From CAZADA01 sp964636945 (GTDB lineage Bacteria > Pseudomonadota > Alphaproteobacteria > Caulobacterales > Maricaulaceae), in contig CAZWVH010000004.1 in the NCBI GenBank assembly GCA_964636945.1, positions 4,463 through 68,462 of the forward strand: DNA of 64,000 nucleotides, in the 5' to 3' direction. Positions within the stretch are counted from its first letter, which is position 1. Each line of letters begins with the position of its first letter. A program made the position numbers and the translations under genes. Below the pieces are notes generated by a model. It ran no database searches. It had not been told where the DNA came from and was given only the letters and a program-made list of their open reading frames with translations. Shown here one piece after another: positions 9,126-16,821 of this stretch.

Positions 9126-12100
9126 ATGGCCGTGCGCTCTATCCATCTCACGCTCGCCGCTCTTGGTGCGCTGGCATTCAACGCCTCGTTCGCCACATCG
9201 TCCCACGCCGACCACACGCCCCAGCCGGGGAGCGCCGCCCTGGTCGGCAGCCTGCAGAGCGAGCTCGGTTGTCCTGGAGATTGGCAACCCGATTGCGCAG
9301 CCACGGAACTCGCCTTCCAAAATGGCGTGTGGCGCGGGACCTTTTTCGTGCCGGCCGGAGACTGGGAGTTTAAGGTCGCGCTGAACGATACTTGGGATGA
9401 GAATTACGGGGCCAATGGTGCGCCCGGCGGGGCCAATATCGGGTTGAGCGTGGCTGAAGGCGCAAATATCACCTTCATCTACGACCATGAAACTCACGTG
9501 ATCAGCAATGACGCGCCCTTGGTGCAGCCAAGCTCGGTCACCGTGGCGGGCAGCCTTCAAAGCGAATTGGGATGTTCTGGCGATTGGCAGCCTGACTGCA
9601 GCGCTACGTTCCTCACCTTCGACGAAGAAGACGGCGTTTGGCAGGGCGTTTTTTCCGTGCCAGCCGGCGACTATGAGTATAAGGCCCCGCTCAATGGCAG
9701 CTGGGATGAAAACTACGGCCTGAACGCCACGCGCGATGGCGCGAACATTCCGCTGAGCCTGGCGTCGGATACCGACGTGAAATTCTATTATGACCACGCC
9801 ACCAATTGGATCACGAGCAACCAGAACAGCGTGATCGCGGTGGCTCCAGGCAATTTCCAGTCGGAACTTGGGTGTTCGGGCGACTGGCAGCCTTGGTGTT
9901 TGCAGTCTTGGCTCCAGGATCTTGACGGAGACGGGCTCTACACTTTCTCCACCCGTTCAATCCCCGCCGGCGACTACGAAGTGAAAGTCGCGCTCAATGA
10001 GAGCTGGGATGTGAATTATGGCGCTGGCGGAGTGCAGAATGGGCCGAATATCCCCTTCTCCGTGCCCAATGACGGCGATCTGGTGGTCTTCAGCTATGAC
10101 CCGAACACCAATGTCTTGACCGTGGGCGGCGAGTTGCCCAAAGGCGATTTGCAACTGGCTGAAGCCTATTGGCTGGCCGAGGACGTCATCGCCTGGAATG
10201 TCCCATACGACGCCCAAGTGCGCCTGCACCATAGTGACGAAGCCGCGCTCGCGATCACGGCTGACGGCGTCACAGGCGGCGACAGCATTGGCCTCACGCG
10301 CGACGGCGTAGTTGGCGGCGCAATTGCTGATAAATTCCGCCACCTGACCGGTCTTCCGGTCTACCGGATCGCTTCAGAAGATGTGAGTCTCGTCCCCGCC
10401 ATATTGCGCCAGCAATTTGCGGTAGCGGCAACTGACCAGGAGGGCGCGCCAATTGACGCCACCGGCGTGCAACCTCCCGGCGTGCTCGATGATTTATACA
10501 CTTATGGCGGTGCGCTGGGCGTTTCATTTGCCTCCAACGGCGCCCCCACATTGGGCGTTTGGGCGCCCACGGCCCGTTCGGTCAAGTTGCATCTGTTTGA
10601 CAGCGCTGACCCGAATGCGCCCCCGAGCCAAGTCCTTCCCATGACTCGTGATGATGAGTTTGGCGTGTGGTCGATCGAAGGCGAGACAGGCTGGAACCGC
10701 AAATACTATCTTTATGAGGTTGATGTGTATGTGCGCTCCACCGGCCAGTTTGAGACCAATCTTGTCACGGACCCCTACTCGCTGAGCCTGTCGATGGACA
10801 GCAAGCGCACACAGATCGTGAACCTTGACGATCGTGATCTGAGGCCGCCAGCATTTGCGCAGATGCGTAAGCCGCGCCTCGACGCACCCGAAGACGCGGC
10901 GATCTACGAGCTGCACGTGCGCGATTTCTCCATGAGCGACCCGCGCGTGCCGGAAAACGAACGCGGCACCTTCGCGGCGTTCGGTCGTCAGGGCTCAAAC
11001 GGCATGCGCCATCTGCGCCGCCTGGCGCGCGCTGGCCTCACCCATGTGCACCTGCTGCCGGCCTTTGATTGCGCCACGATCCCCGAAGATCGCTCAACTC
11101 ATGCCGATCCGGGCGATCTGTCCGGATTCGCGCCCGACAGCGACCAACAACAAGCCGCCATCGATCCCATTCGCGACCAGGATGGCTTTAACTGGTGCTA
11201 TGATCCATTTCATTACACTGCGCCGGAGGGCAGCTATTCCACCGACCCCGATGGCCCAGAGCGGATTTATGAATTTCGTGAGATGGTGACGGGCTTGAAC
11301 CGCGCCGGTCTGCGCGTGGTGATGGACGTGGTCTACAATCACACCAGCGGCAGCGGCCAGGGCGAAAAGTCAGTGCTCGATCGCATCGTGCCCGACTATT
11401 ACCACCGCCTCAACGCCTCCGGCTTCATCGAAACCTCAAGCTGTTGCGCCAACACCGCCACCGAGCACGCCATGATGGAAAAGCTGATGCTCGACTCGCT
11501 GCGCACCTGGGCGGTGGATTATAAGGTGGATGGCTTCCGCTTTGACCTGATGGGCCACCATTCGCGCGCCAATATTGAAAACGCCCGCGACATGCTCAAT
11601 GCACTCACCCTGGGCGCGGACGGCGTCGATGGGGAAGCGATTTACCTCTATGGCGAAGGCTGGAACTTTGGCGAAGTCGCCAATGACGCCCGCTTTGTCC
11701 AAGCCACCCAAATCAATATGGGCGACAACACCGGCGTGGGCACGTTTAACGATCGGATCCGCGATGGCGTACGCGGCGGCGGACCGTTTGACACCGGCGT
11801 GGACCATGTGCGCCGGCAAGGCTTTATCAATGGCCTGTTCACCGATCCCAATGCGGAAAACTCTGGCTCAGCCGGCGAACGCGAAGAGCTCTTGCGGCTC
11901 ACCGACTGGGTCCGGATTGGTCTGGCGGGCTCCATCGCCGATTTCGAGTTCGAGGATCGCTTCGGCAATATCGTCCGCGCAGGCGATGTGGACTATCCCG
12001 GCCAAGGCGGGGCGGGCTACACCAGCGATCCGCAGGAAATCATCAACTATGCGGCCGCGCACGACAATGAGACGTTGTTCGACATCAACCAGTACAAACT

Positions 12101-12797
12101 CCCGCGCGCCACATCGGCCGAGGACCGCGTGCGCATGGTTAATCTCGGCAATAGCATCATTGCGCTGAGCCAGGGCGTGCCCTTCTTCCACGCTGGCCAA
12201 GACATGCTGCGCTCCAAATCCATGGACCGTAACAGCTTCAATTCCGGCGATTGGTTCAACATTCTGGACTTCACCTTCACCGACAATGGCTGGGGGCGCG
12301 GTCTGCCGCCATTTGGCGACAATTCAGGAAACTGGGACGAACAACGCGATCTGTTGGGCGATGCGTCCATCGATGTGGATGAGAGCTTCATGGATGACGC
12401 TGCCCGCCACATGCGCGCCATGCTGCGCATCCGCAACAGCTTGGATGTGTTCCGTCTGCAAACCGGCGACGAGGTGAATGACAGCGTGGCTTTCCACAAC
12501 ACCGGTCCCGATCAAATCCCCGGCGTCATCGCCATGAGCCTCAGCGGCTCGGGCGGCATGGAAGCCGTGGTGGTGTTCAACGCCAGCACAGAGGCCCACA
12601 CCGTAACGATCGCGGAATGCCTAGGCGAGACGTTCAACCTTCACCCGGTTCTGCGCCTTTCGCGCGATCCGGTGGTGCGTGGCTCAACGTTCGACCCCGC
12701 CACTGGCGCGTTCACCACCCCTGCGCGAACCACGGCAGTGTTTGTCGCCCGTGGCGCCATCCTCCGTCAGCTGAACTGGAAGGATGAGGAAAGGTAA
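9126..12797 (+). CDS. pulA: Secreted pullulanase-type alpha-1,6-glucosidase with three N-terminal X25-like modules
   Basis: Hydrolyses alpha-1,6 branches in pullulan, amylopectin or glycogen outside the cytoplasm. The start is fixed by GGGGAGGACCTGCC before the ATG at 9126 (1223 residues). A signal peptide ends near SSHAD. Three tandem modules of about 100 residues follow, beginning near residues 37, 136 and 235, each with SELGC.GDWQP and a WDxNYG motif, as in X25 modules of bacterial pullulanases. Then come a pullulanase N2-like segment (about 345-460), a CBM48-like segment ([17 protein letters not shown]), and the GH13 barrel. The barrel shows DVVYNH (734-739), the nucleophile D807 in GFRFDLMG, the acid/base E844 in YLYGEGW and D980 in AAHDN. 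The C-terminal part matches long pullulanases. It is monocistronic between two intergenic regions. Its products would be maltodextrins for TonB-dependent uptake. Confidence 0.93.
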   Translation: MAVRSIHLTLAALGALAFNASFATSSHADHTPQPGSAALVGSLQSELGCPGDWQPDCAATELAFQNGVWRGTFFVPAGDWEFKVALNDTWDENYGANGAPGGANIGLSVAEGANITFIYDHETHVISNDAPLVQPSSVTVAGSLQSELGCSGDWQPDCSATFLTFDEEDGVWQGVFSVPAGDYEYKAPLNGSWDENYGLNATRDGANIPLSLASDTDVKFYYDHATNWITSNQNSVIAVAPGNFQSELGCSGDWQPWCLQSWLQDLDGDGLYTFSTRSIPAGDYEVKVALNESWDVNYGAGGVQNGPNIPFSVPNDGDLVVFSYDPNTNVLTVGGELPKGDLQLAEAYWLAEDVIAWNVPYDAQVRLHHSDEAALAITADGVTGGDSIGLTRDGVVGGAIADKFRHLTGLPVYRIASEDVSLVPAILRQQFAVAATDQEGAPIDATGVQPPGVLDDLYTYGGALGVSFASNGAPTLGVWAPTARSVKLHLFDSADPNAPPSQVLPMTRDDEFGVWSIEGETGWNRKYYLYEVDVYVRSTGQFETNLVTDPYSLSLSMDSKRTQIVNLDDRDLRPPAFAQMRKPRLDAPEDAAIYELHVRDFSMSDPRVPENERGTFAAFGRQGSNGMRHLRRLARAGLTHVHLLPAFDCATIPEDRSTHADPGDLSGFAPDSDQQQAAIDPIRDQDGFNWCYDPFHYTAPEGSYSTDPDGPERIYEFREMVTGLNRAGLRVVMDVVYNHTSGSGQGEKSVLDRIVPDYYHRLNASGFIETSSCCANTATEHAMMEKLMLDSLRTWAVDYKVDGFRFDLMGHHSRANIENARDMLNALTLGADGVDGEAIYLYGEGWNFGEVANDARFVQATQINMGDNTGVGTFNDRIRDGVRGGGPFDTGVDHVRRQGFINGLFTDPNAENSGSAGEREELLRLTDWVRIGLAGSIADFEFEDRFGNIVRAGDVDYPGQGGAGYTSDPQEIINYAAAHDNETLFDINQYKLPRATSAEDRVRMVNLGNSIIALSQGVPFFHAGQDMLRSKSMDRNSFNSGDWFNILDFTFTDNGWGRGLPPFGDNSGNWDEQRDLLGDASIDVDESFMDDAARHMRAMLRIRNSLDVFRLQTGDEVNDSVAFHNTGPDQIPGVIAMSLSGSGGMEAVVVFNASTEAHTVTIAECLGETFNLHPVLRLSRDPVVRGSTFDPATGAFTTPARTTAVFVARGAILRQLNWKDEER

Positions 12798-12830
12798 CCA
12801 AGACCGCTGAGTTAACGTGTGCGGGGGCTG

Positions 12831-12862
12831 TTTGACGGGGCGCGGCCGTGCGTCCCGTCAAA
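12831..12862 (+). terminator. Hairpin after the pullulanase gene (no U-tract)
   Basis: TTTGACGGGGCGC (12831-12843) pairs with GCGTCCCGTCAAA (12850-12862), a 13-bp stem with one G-T wobble and a 6-nt loop. It lies 34 bases past the pullulanase stop codon. No T-run follows, so it could be a 3'-end stabilising hairpin or a weak terminator. Confidence 0.5.
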
Positions 12863-12890
12863 GTCTGTCGCACTGCCATTTGACTTCGTC

Positions 12891-12904
12891 TGTGCACGTG
12901 CACA
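12891..12904. promoter_or_regulatory. Perfect 14-bp palindrome upstream of the TonB operon
   Basis: TGTGCACGTGCACA is its own reverse complement and lies about 290 bp upstream of the exbB start. It is the only striking element in 12863-13191, which otherwise holds no gene I can support. A dimeric regulator site is the simplest reading; which regulator is unknown. Confidence 0.35.
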
Positions 12905-13191
12905 TTTCATGACTGAGCTCGATTGCGGCAGAAACGTGCGAGGTCAACACGATCACAGCGCCCCACTTTGCGGGCGAGCGGCATGATGCGCCCACTGCCC
13001 GCCTGGCGGCGCCAGTCAGACGGATCGCCAAATTCCCCTACCATATTGTTGGCCCACCGACCGGCGTCGGCATCGTAACGAAACTATCGTCAAATCGGGT
13101 ATGGACGACAGAAACCGGCCGTAGTAATCCCCAAGCGCGCATGGGCTTTGGTGAGCATTCTTTTGCTGTAGAGTAACAGTTGGGGGGGAGC

Positions 13192-14331
13192 ATGCTGCGA
13201 GGCGGGCAAGACGAGGACGTCCTGGAAACAAACCAGGAAGAGGACCAGGCGCCGGGGACCGAAACGGACGCTGATCCAGCTCAAGAATCAGGTGATCCAA
13301 CGGCCCAGGATACATCGAGCTCTGGTGCGCAGCCCGCAGAGCAAGATGAAACTGCTCCCGAGACTGACGAAGCGCAAACAGACGACGCTGAGAGCCTCGA
13401 CGACGAAGCCGCGGACGAGCCTCCAGTCCCTGACGAAAACCCTGGCGACGAATCCTCGGACGAGCCCCCTGTCACCGACGAAAACCCTGACGACGAAGCC
13501 GCGGACGAGCCCCCTGTCACTGACGAAAACCCCGGCGACCAAGAGACTCAAGATGGCGCGGCGCCGGAAGGCGTCGAATGCGACCGCGCCGAAGGTCAAG
13601 AGGGTGAACTCGATCCGGCCTGTGATCCATTAATGGACGGGATCGACGGCGAAACGCTTGATGCGTCGGACGTCGACGGGCGATTTGGCCCGCTATTGGA
13701 TTTGCTGGACGCTGGCGGACCGATCATCGCGATACTCGCCGGCCTTTCAATCCTCACGCTCGCGCTGGTTCTCGTGAAAATCGTCCAGTTCCGGGTTTTA
13801 CGCGTTGGCAATCGCGGCTTTGTCCCCGCCGTTGTTCAGCATCTGCGGAACAATGAGGTGCAAGTCGCCTTTGAATTGGTTACCTCACGCGCCGGCGTCA
13901 TTGCGCGTGTCATGGAAGCCGCAGTACGCGGTCTGGCGATGAAAGCCGATGAGGCGCACGTCCGCGAAGAAGTCACCCGCGTGGCCCAGGCTAAACTCGA
14001 TGGACTTGAACGCGGATTGCCGCTGTTGAGTCTGATCGCGACGTTAAGCCCGCTGCTGGGTCTGTTGGGCACCGTGCTCGGCATGATCGATGCTTTCCAA
14101 CAACTGGAAACCGCCGGCGATCGAGTCGATCCCGCAATTCTGTCCGGCGGCATCTGGGAAGCCCTGCTCACCACGGCTGCGGGCCTGAGCGTCGCCATCC
14201 CAGCAGCCGCCTTCTACACCTGGCTCCAGCGCGCAGTCGATGTCGCCGCTCAACGTATGGAAGATGCTGCGACCCAAGTTTTTACCGCGTCGCTTTACAC
14301 GCAAAGCGCAAGTGAACCGGGTGGCGAATAG
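13192..14331 (+). CDS. exbB: ExbB/TolQ/MotA-type proton channel protein with an acidic N-terminal repeat extension
   Basis: Inner-membrane proton channel subunit that, with ExbD, drives TonB. The first TM is GGPIIAILAGLSILTLALVLV (about residues 178-198). The conserved C-terminal block is GLERGLPLLSLIATLSPLLG, LLGTVLGMIDAFQ and ALLTTAAGLSVAIPAAAFY, typical of ExbB. Start at ATG 13192 after GTTGGGGGGGAGC; an upstream TTG at 13180 is possible. The first 160 or so residues are extremely acidic and include three tandem 15-residue repeats. There is no N-terminal signal peptide, so if topology is as in ExbB the acidic arm would have to cross the membrane through the first TM. 379 residues compares with about 240 for E. 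coli ExbB. It is the first gene of exbB-exbD-exbD-tonB. Confidence 0.85.
   Translation: MLRGGQDEDVLETNQEEDQAPGTETDADPAQESGDPTAQDTSSSGAQPAEQDETAPETDEAQTDDAESLDDEAADEPPVPDENPGDESSDEPPVTDENPDDEAADEPPVTDENPGDQETQDGAAPEGVECDRAEGQEGELDPACDPLMDGIDGETLDASDVDGRFGPLLDLLDAGGPIIAILAGLSILTLALVLVKIVQFRVLRVGNRGFVPAVVQHLRNNEVQVAFELVTSRAGVIARVMEAAVRGLAMKADEAHVREEVTRVAQAKLDGLERGLPLLSLIATLSPLLGLLGTVLGMIDAFQQLETAGDRVDPAILSGGIWEALLTTAAGLSVAIPAAAFYTWLQRAVDVAAQRMEDAATQVFTASLYTQSASEPGGE
13402..13536 (+). repeat. Three tandem 45-bp repeats inside exbB
   Basis: Units 13402-13446, 13447-13491 and 13492-13536 encode DEAADEPPVPDENPG, DESSDEPPVTDENPD and DEAADEPPVTDENPG. The units are in frame and nearly identical at the DNA level, consistent with recent expansion of an acidic, proline-containing linker. 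Confidence 0.9.
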
Positions 14332-14348
14332 ATAGCGGGGCCTGGGTC

Positions 14349-14756
14349 ATGAAGATCAGACGCGACCGTAATGGCGAATTTGATCTGAACATCACGCCGC
14401 TGATCGACGTGGTGTTCATCCTATTGGTCTTCTTTCTGCTGGCGACCAACTTTGCCCGCTATCGGCTTATCCGCGTTGACACACCGCAAGAAACGCAGGT
14501 CGTGGCGACGGCGGAAGGGGCAATCGTGATTGGCTTGAAAGCTGATGGCGGCTTCACGTTTGACACCGCCCCAATTGAGACGGCGGACTTGCCGGCGCGC
14601 ATCTCTGAAGTGGTTGCCATCGACCCTGGCCGTACATTTTTGATCAGGCCAGAAGACGGTGTCCCCCTGCAACAGGCCATCGCGGCTTATGATGTGACCA
14701 AAGTCGCCGGGGCCACCGTCGTATCCTTCTCTCCTCCCGGGGAGGCAACGCCATGA
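14349..14756 (+). CDS. exbD: ExbD/TolR-family protein (first copy)
   Basis: Stator subunit of the TonB motor; 135 residues, normal length. A short cytoplasmic N-terminus (KIRRDRNGEFD) precedes LNITPLIDVVFILLVFFLLA, the single TM carrying the conserved Asp that relays protons. A periplasmic domain follows, ending in the usual GVPLQQAIAAYDVTKVAGA pattern. It starts 17 bp after exbB and overlaps the next exbD by four bases (ATGA), so the two are translationally coupled. Confidence 0.93.
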   Translation: MKIRRDRNGEFDLNITPLIDVVFILLVFFLLATNFARYRLIRVDTPQETQVVATAEGAIVIGLKADGGFTFDTAPIETADLPARISEVVAIDPGRTFLIRPEDGVPLQQAIAAYDVTKVAGATVVSFSPPGEATP

Positions 14757-15160
14757 AGATTGCGCAAACTCGCCGCCGCCGCAATTTGGTGAACATCACG
14801 CCGCTGATCGACGTTGTGTTCATCCTGCTGGTGTTTTTCATGCTCGCCGGCGCCATTGAAAAGCCCGATCCGCTCGCGGTTGATTTGCCCCAATCGGAGG
14901 CTGAGACCCAAGGCGATATTGAAGACTTGGTCATTCTGATCGATGGATCAGGACGGGTTGCGTTTCAAGACACCCCAATGCCCAACGATGCTGAACTGGT
15001 GCGGACGGCGACGATCTGGTTCGCCTATAATCCCACTGTGACAATCCAACTAAAGGCCGACGCGCAAGCGGACGCCGCACGCGTCATCTCTGTCATGGAG
15101 CTGTTGCGCGAGGCCGGCGCCCGCTCGCTCGTTCTGCTCACGGTGGGGACGCAGAGGTGA
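14753..15160 (+). CDS. exbD: ExbD/TolR-family protein (second copy)
   Basis: Second stator subunit, also 135 residues. It has RRRRNLVNITPLIDVVFILL followed by VFFMLAGAIE, then a periplasmic domain. The proton-relay Asp is present. Its sequence is clearly diverged from the first copy outside the TM, so the ExbD dimer in this motor may be a heterodimer. It overlaps the upstream exbD (ATGA) and the downstream tonB (GTGA). Confidence 0.93.
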   Translation: MKIAQTRRRRNLVNITPLIDVVFILLVFFMLAGAIEKPDPLAVDLPQSEAETQGDIEDLVILIDGSGRVAFQDTPMPNDAELVRTATIWFAYNPTVTIQLKADAQADAARVISVMELLREAGARSLVLLTVGTQR

Positions 15161-16329
15161 AGACTCGAGACGTCACTCACGGGCCTTTCGGCAACACAGC
15201 GACGCCCGCACCGCGCCTCTACCATTGGATCGCAGGCATTGGGTTTGCCTTCGCGGTCCACGCCGCAGCAGCTCTGCCGTTTTTACCCGATCCCCAACCG
15301 CAAGCCTTTAGCGCGGACCCAAACCTCGACAATGGCATTCCAATAAGTCTTGCACCGCCTCCATTGCCCCAACCGCCAGAACCGGAGCCTGAACCAGAGC
15401 CAGAGGAAGTTCCTGAGCCCGTGCTTGAAGAACGCTCACAAGCATCCCCGCCGCCGGCGCCGCCAGCCCTGCCGCGCGAAGTGCCCGATCTGCCAGACAT
15501 TGAACCACAAATTATATCAGACTTATGGAGTGGCAGTGGCGGGGGAACATTGGGCGTGGACGAGTATCTGTCGTTGCGCGATTGGTTTAAACTCGTCAAC
15601 GAACAGTTTCAAACTCGGCTTGGCTATCCCATTGAGGCGCGAAAACAAGCATTGAGCGGACGCGCCAAAGTGGTGTTCACGGTGAACCGCGCCGGTCGCG
15701 TCATTGACTGGACTCTGGCGGACAGTACCGGCCATCGCATACTTGATCGGGCGATTGAGCAAGCTGCAGGGCGTTCACGACAGTTTCCGCCTTTGCCGGA
15801 GACGATTGATCGCCAAACCATCGTGTTTGCCCTGCCCATCGTTTTCGAGCTGATTTTCGCTGATCCCGGAACGATGTCGGCGCCGCCCGCCCCTGCCAAT
15901 TCAGAAGACACGCCGTCCGCGGCCAGCGCACCTGTGGGTCTGACCGCCCAACAAATCGGCCAGTGCGCCGCCATGGCCGCCGAGTTGACCATTGAGCGCG
16001 ATCAACTTCTTACGCTCCAAGATGAACTGGTTGAACAACGCGCTGAATATGAGCGCCTGGCCGAACGCGCCGTGCGCAGCGGCGCGGGCGATAGTCCGCG
16101 TCTTCGTCGACTATTGCGGGACTTTCAGCGCAGTGTTGAGACGTATGAAGCGGGCCGCGGCGCTCTCAACATGCAAGCCGAGTCCTTTCAGAGCACATGC
16201 CAAGGCGGCCAAGCTGAGTTCGAAGCGTACCAAATCGCGTGCGCTCCCTATTTGACTTCCGGCAATGTGTACTGCCAGGCATACGAACCATTCTGGGAAC
16301 GTCTGCGTGTCGAGGGCCCCGCGCGTTAG
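15157..16329 (+). CDS. tonB: TonB energy-transducing protein with an extra C-terminal cysteine-containing coil
   Basis: Transmits motor energy to outer-membrane receptors. The GTG start at 15157 overlaps the exbD stop. After a polar N-terminus comes the membrane anchor (residues about 25-45, IAGIGFAFAVHAAAALPFL). A proline/acid linker follows (PPLPQPPEPEPEPEPEEVPE and ASPPPAPPALPREVPD). A TonB_C domain is at about 135-235, with the pattern YPIEARKQALSGRAKVVFTV. Most TonBs stop there. This one continues for about 150 residues. That tail starts with a low-complexity linker, then QIGQCAAMAAELTIERDQL, a helical heptad-like stretch, and a segment with four more Cys near the end. The tail would be periplasmic. 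Total 390 residues against 239 in E. coli. The function of the tail is unknown. Confidence 0.85.
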   Translation: MKTRDVTHGPFGNTATPAPRLYHWIAGIGFAFAVHAAAALPFLPDPQPQAFSADPNLDNGIPISLAPPPLPQPPEPEPEPEPEEVPEPVLEERSQASPPPAPPALPREVPDLPDIEPQIISDLWSGSGGGTLGVDEYLSLRDWFKLVNEQFQTRLGYPIEARKQALSGRAKVVFTVNRAGRVIDWTLADSTGHRILDRAIEQAAGRSRQFPPLPETIDRQTIVFALPIVFELIFADPGTMSAPPAPANSEDTPSAASAPVGLTAQQIGQCAAMAAELTIERDQLLTLQDELVEQRAEYERLAERAVRSGAGDSPRLRRLLRDFQRSVETYEAGRGALNMQAESFQSTCQGGQAEFEAYQIACAPYLTSGNVYCQAYEPFWERLRVEGPAR

Positions 16330-16523
16330 CCGGAATGCTCCGGTCATCCGCCGGTCATTTGGCTTGGCCGAACTCAACGTTTGACCCCGCCGCCGGCGCG
16401 CATCGCCCACCCTTCGACCCCGCCGCGCAAAAGTTTCGGTTTCCAACGCCGCCCTCTCTCTGCACACTGATCAGGTCCGACGTGCGCGCGATATGCGAAC
16501 TTGGCCAGCATTGGGGGAAGTTC

Positions 16524-16817
16524 ATGTCCACATCCGATACTAAACCGCCAGTCGATCGGGGCCCGTCTCCCGAACAGTCACGGGCATACTGGCGCGCCAA
16601 CCGCAATTTGATGCTGATCTTGCTGGTCATTTGGTTCGCTGTTTCGTTTGGCGCTGGCATCTTGTTTCGGGACATATTGGATGCAGTGTCGCTTGGCGGA
16701 GCGCCCCTTGGTTTTTGGTTCGCCCAGCAAGGGTCGATCTACGTGTTGGTAGTCCTGATCTTTGTCTACCACTTTCAAATGAAGCGCCTTGAGCGCAAGT
16801 ACGGCATTAAAGGCTAG
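16524..16817 (+). CDS. DUF4212 small subunit of a sodium/substrate symporter
   Basis: 97 residues with two TMs (LMLILLVIWFAVSFGAGILF and FWFAQQGSIYVLVVLIFVYH). It has the YWRANRNLM and RLERKYG signatures of the DUF4212 protein that always precedes the VC_2705-type symporter gene. The ATG at 16524 is preceded by TTGGGGGAAGTTC. The symporter gene begins four bases after its stop, so the two are coupled. Confidence 0.9.
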   Translation: MSTSDTKPPVDRGPSPEQSRAYWRANRNLMLILLVIWFAVSFGAGILFRDILDAVSLGGAPLGFWFAQQGSIYVLVVLIFVYHFQMKRLERKYGIKG

Positions 16818-16821
16818 TTCC

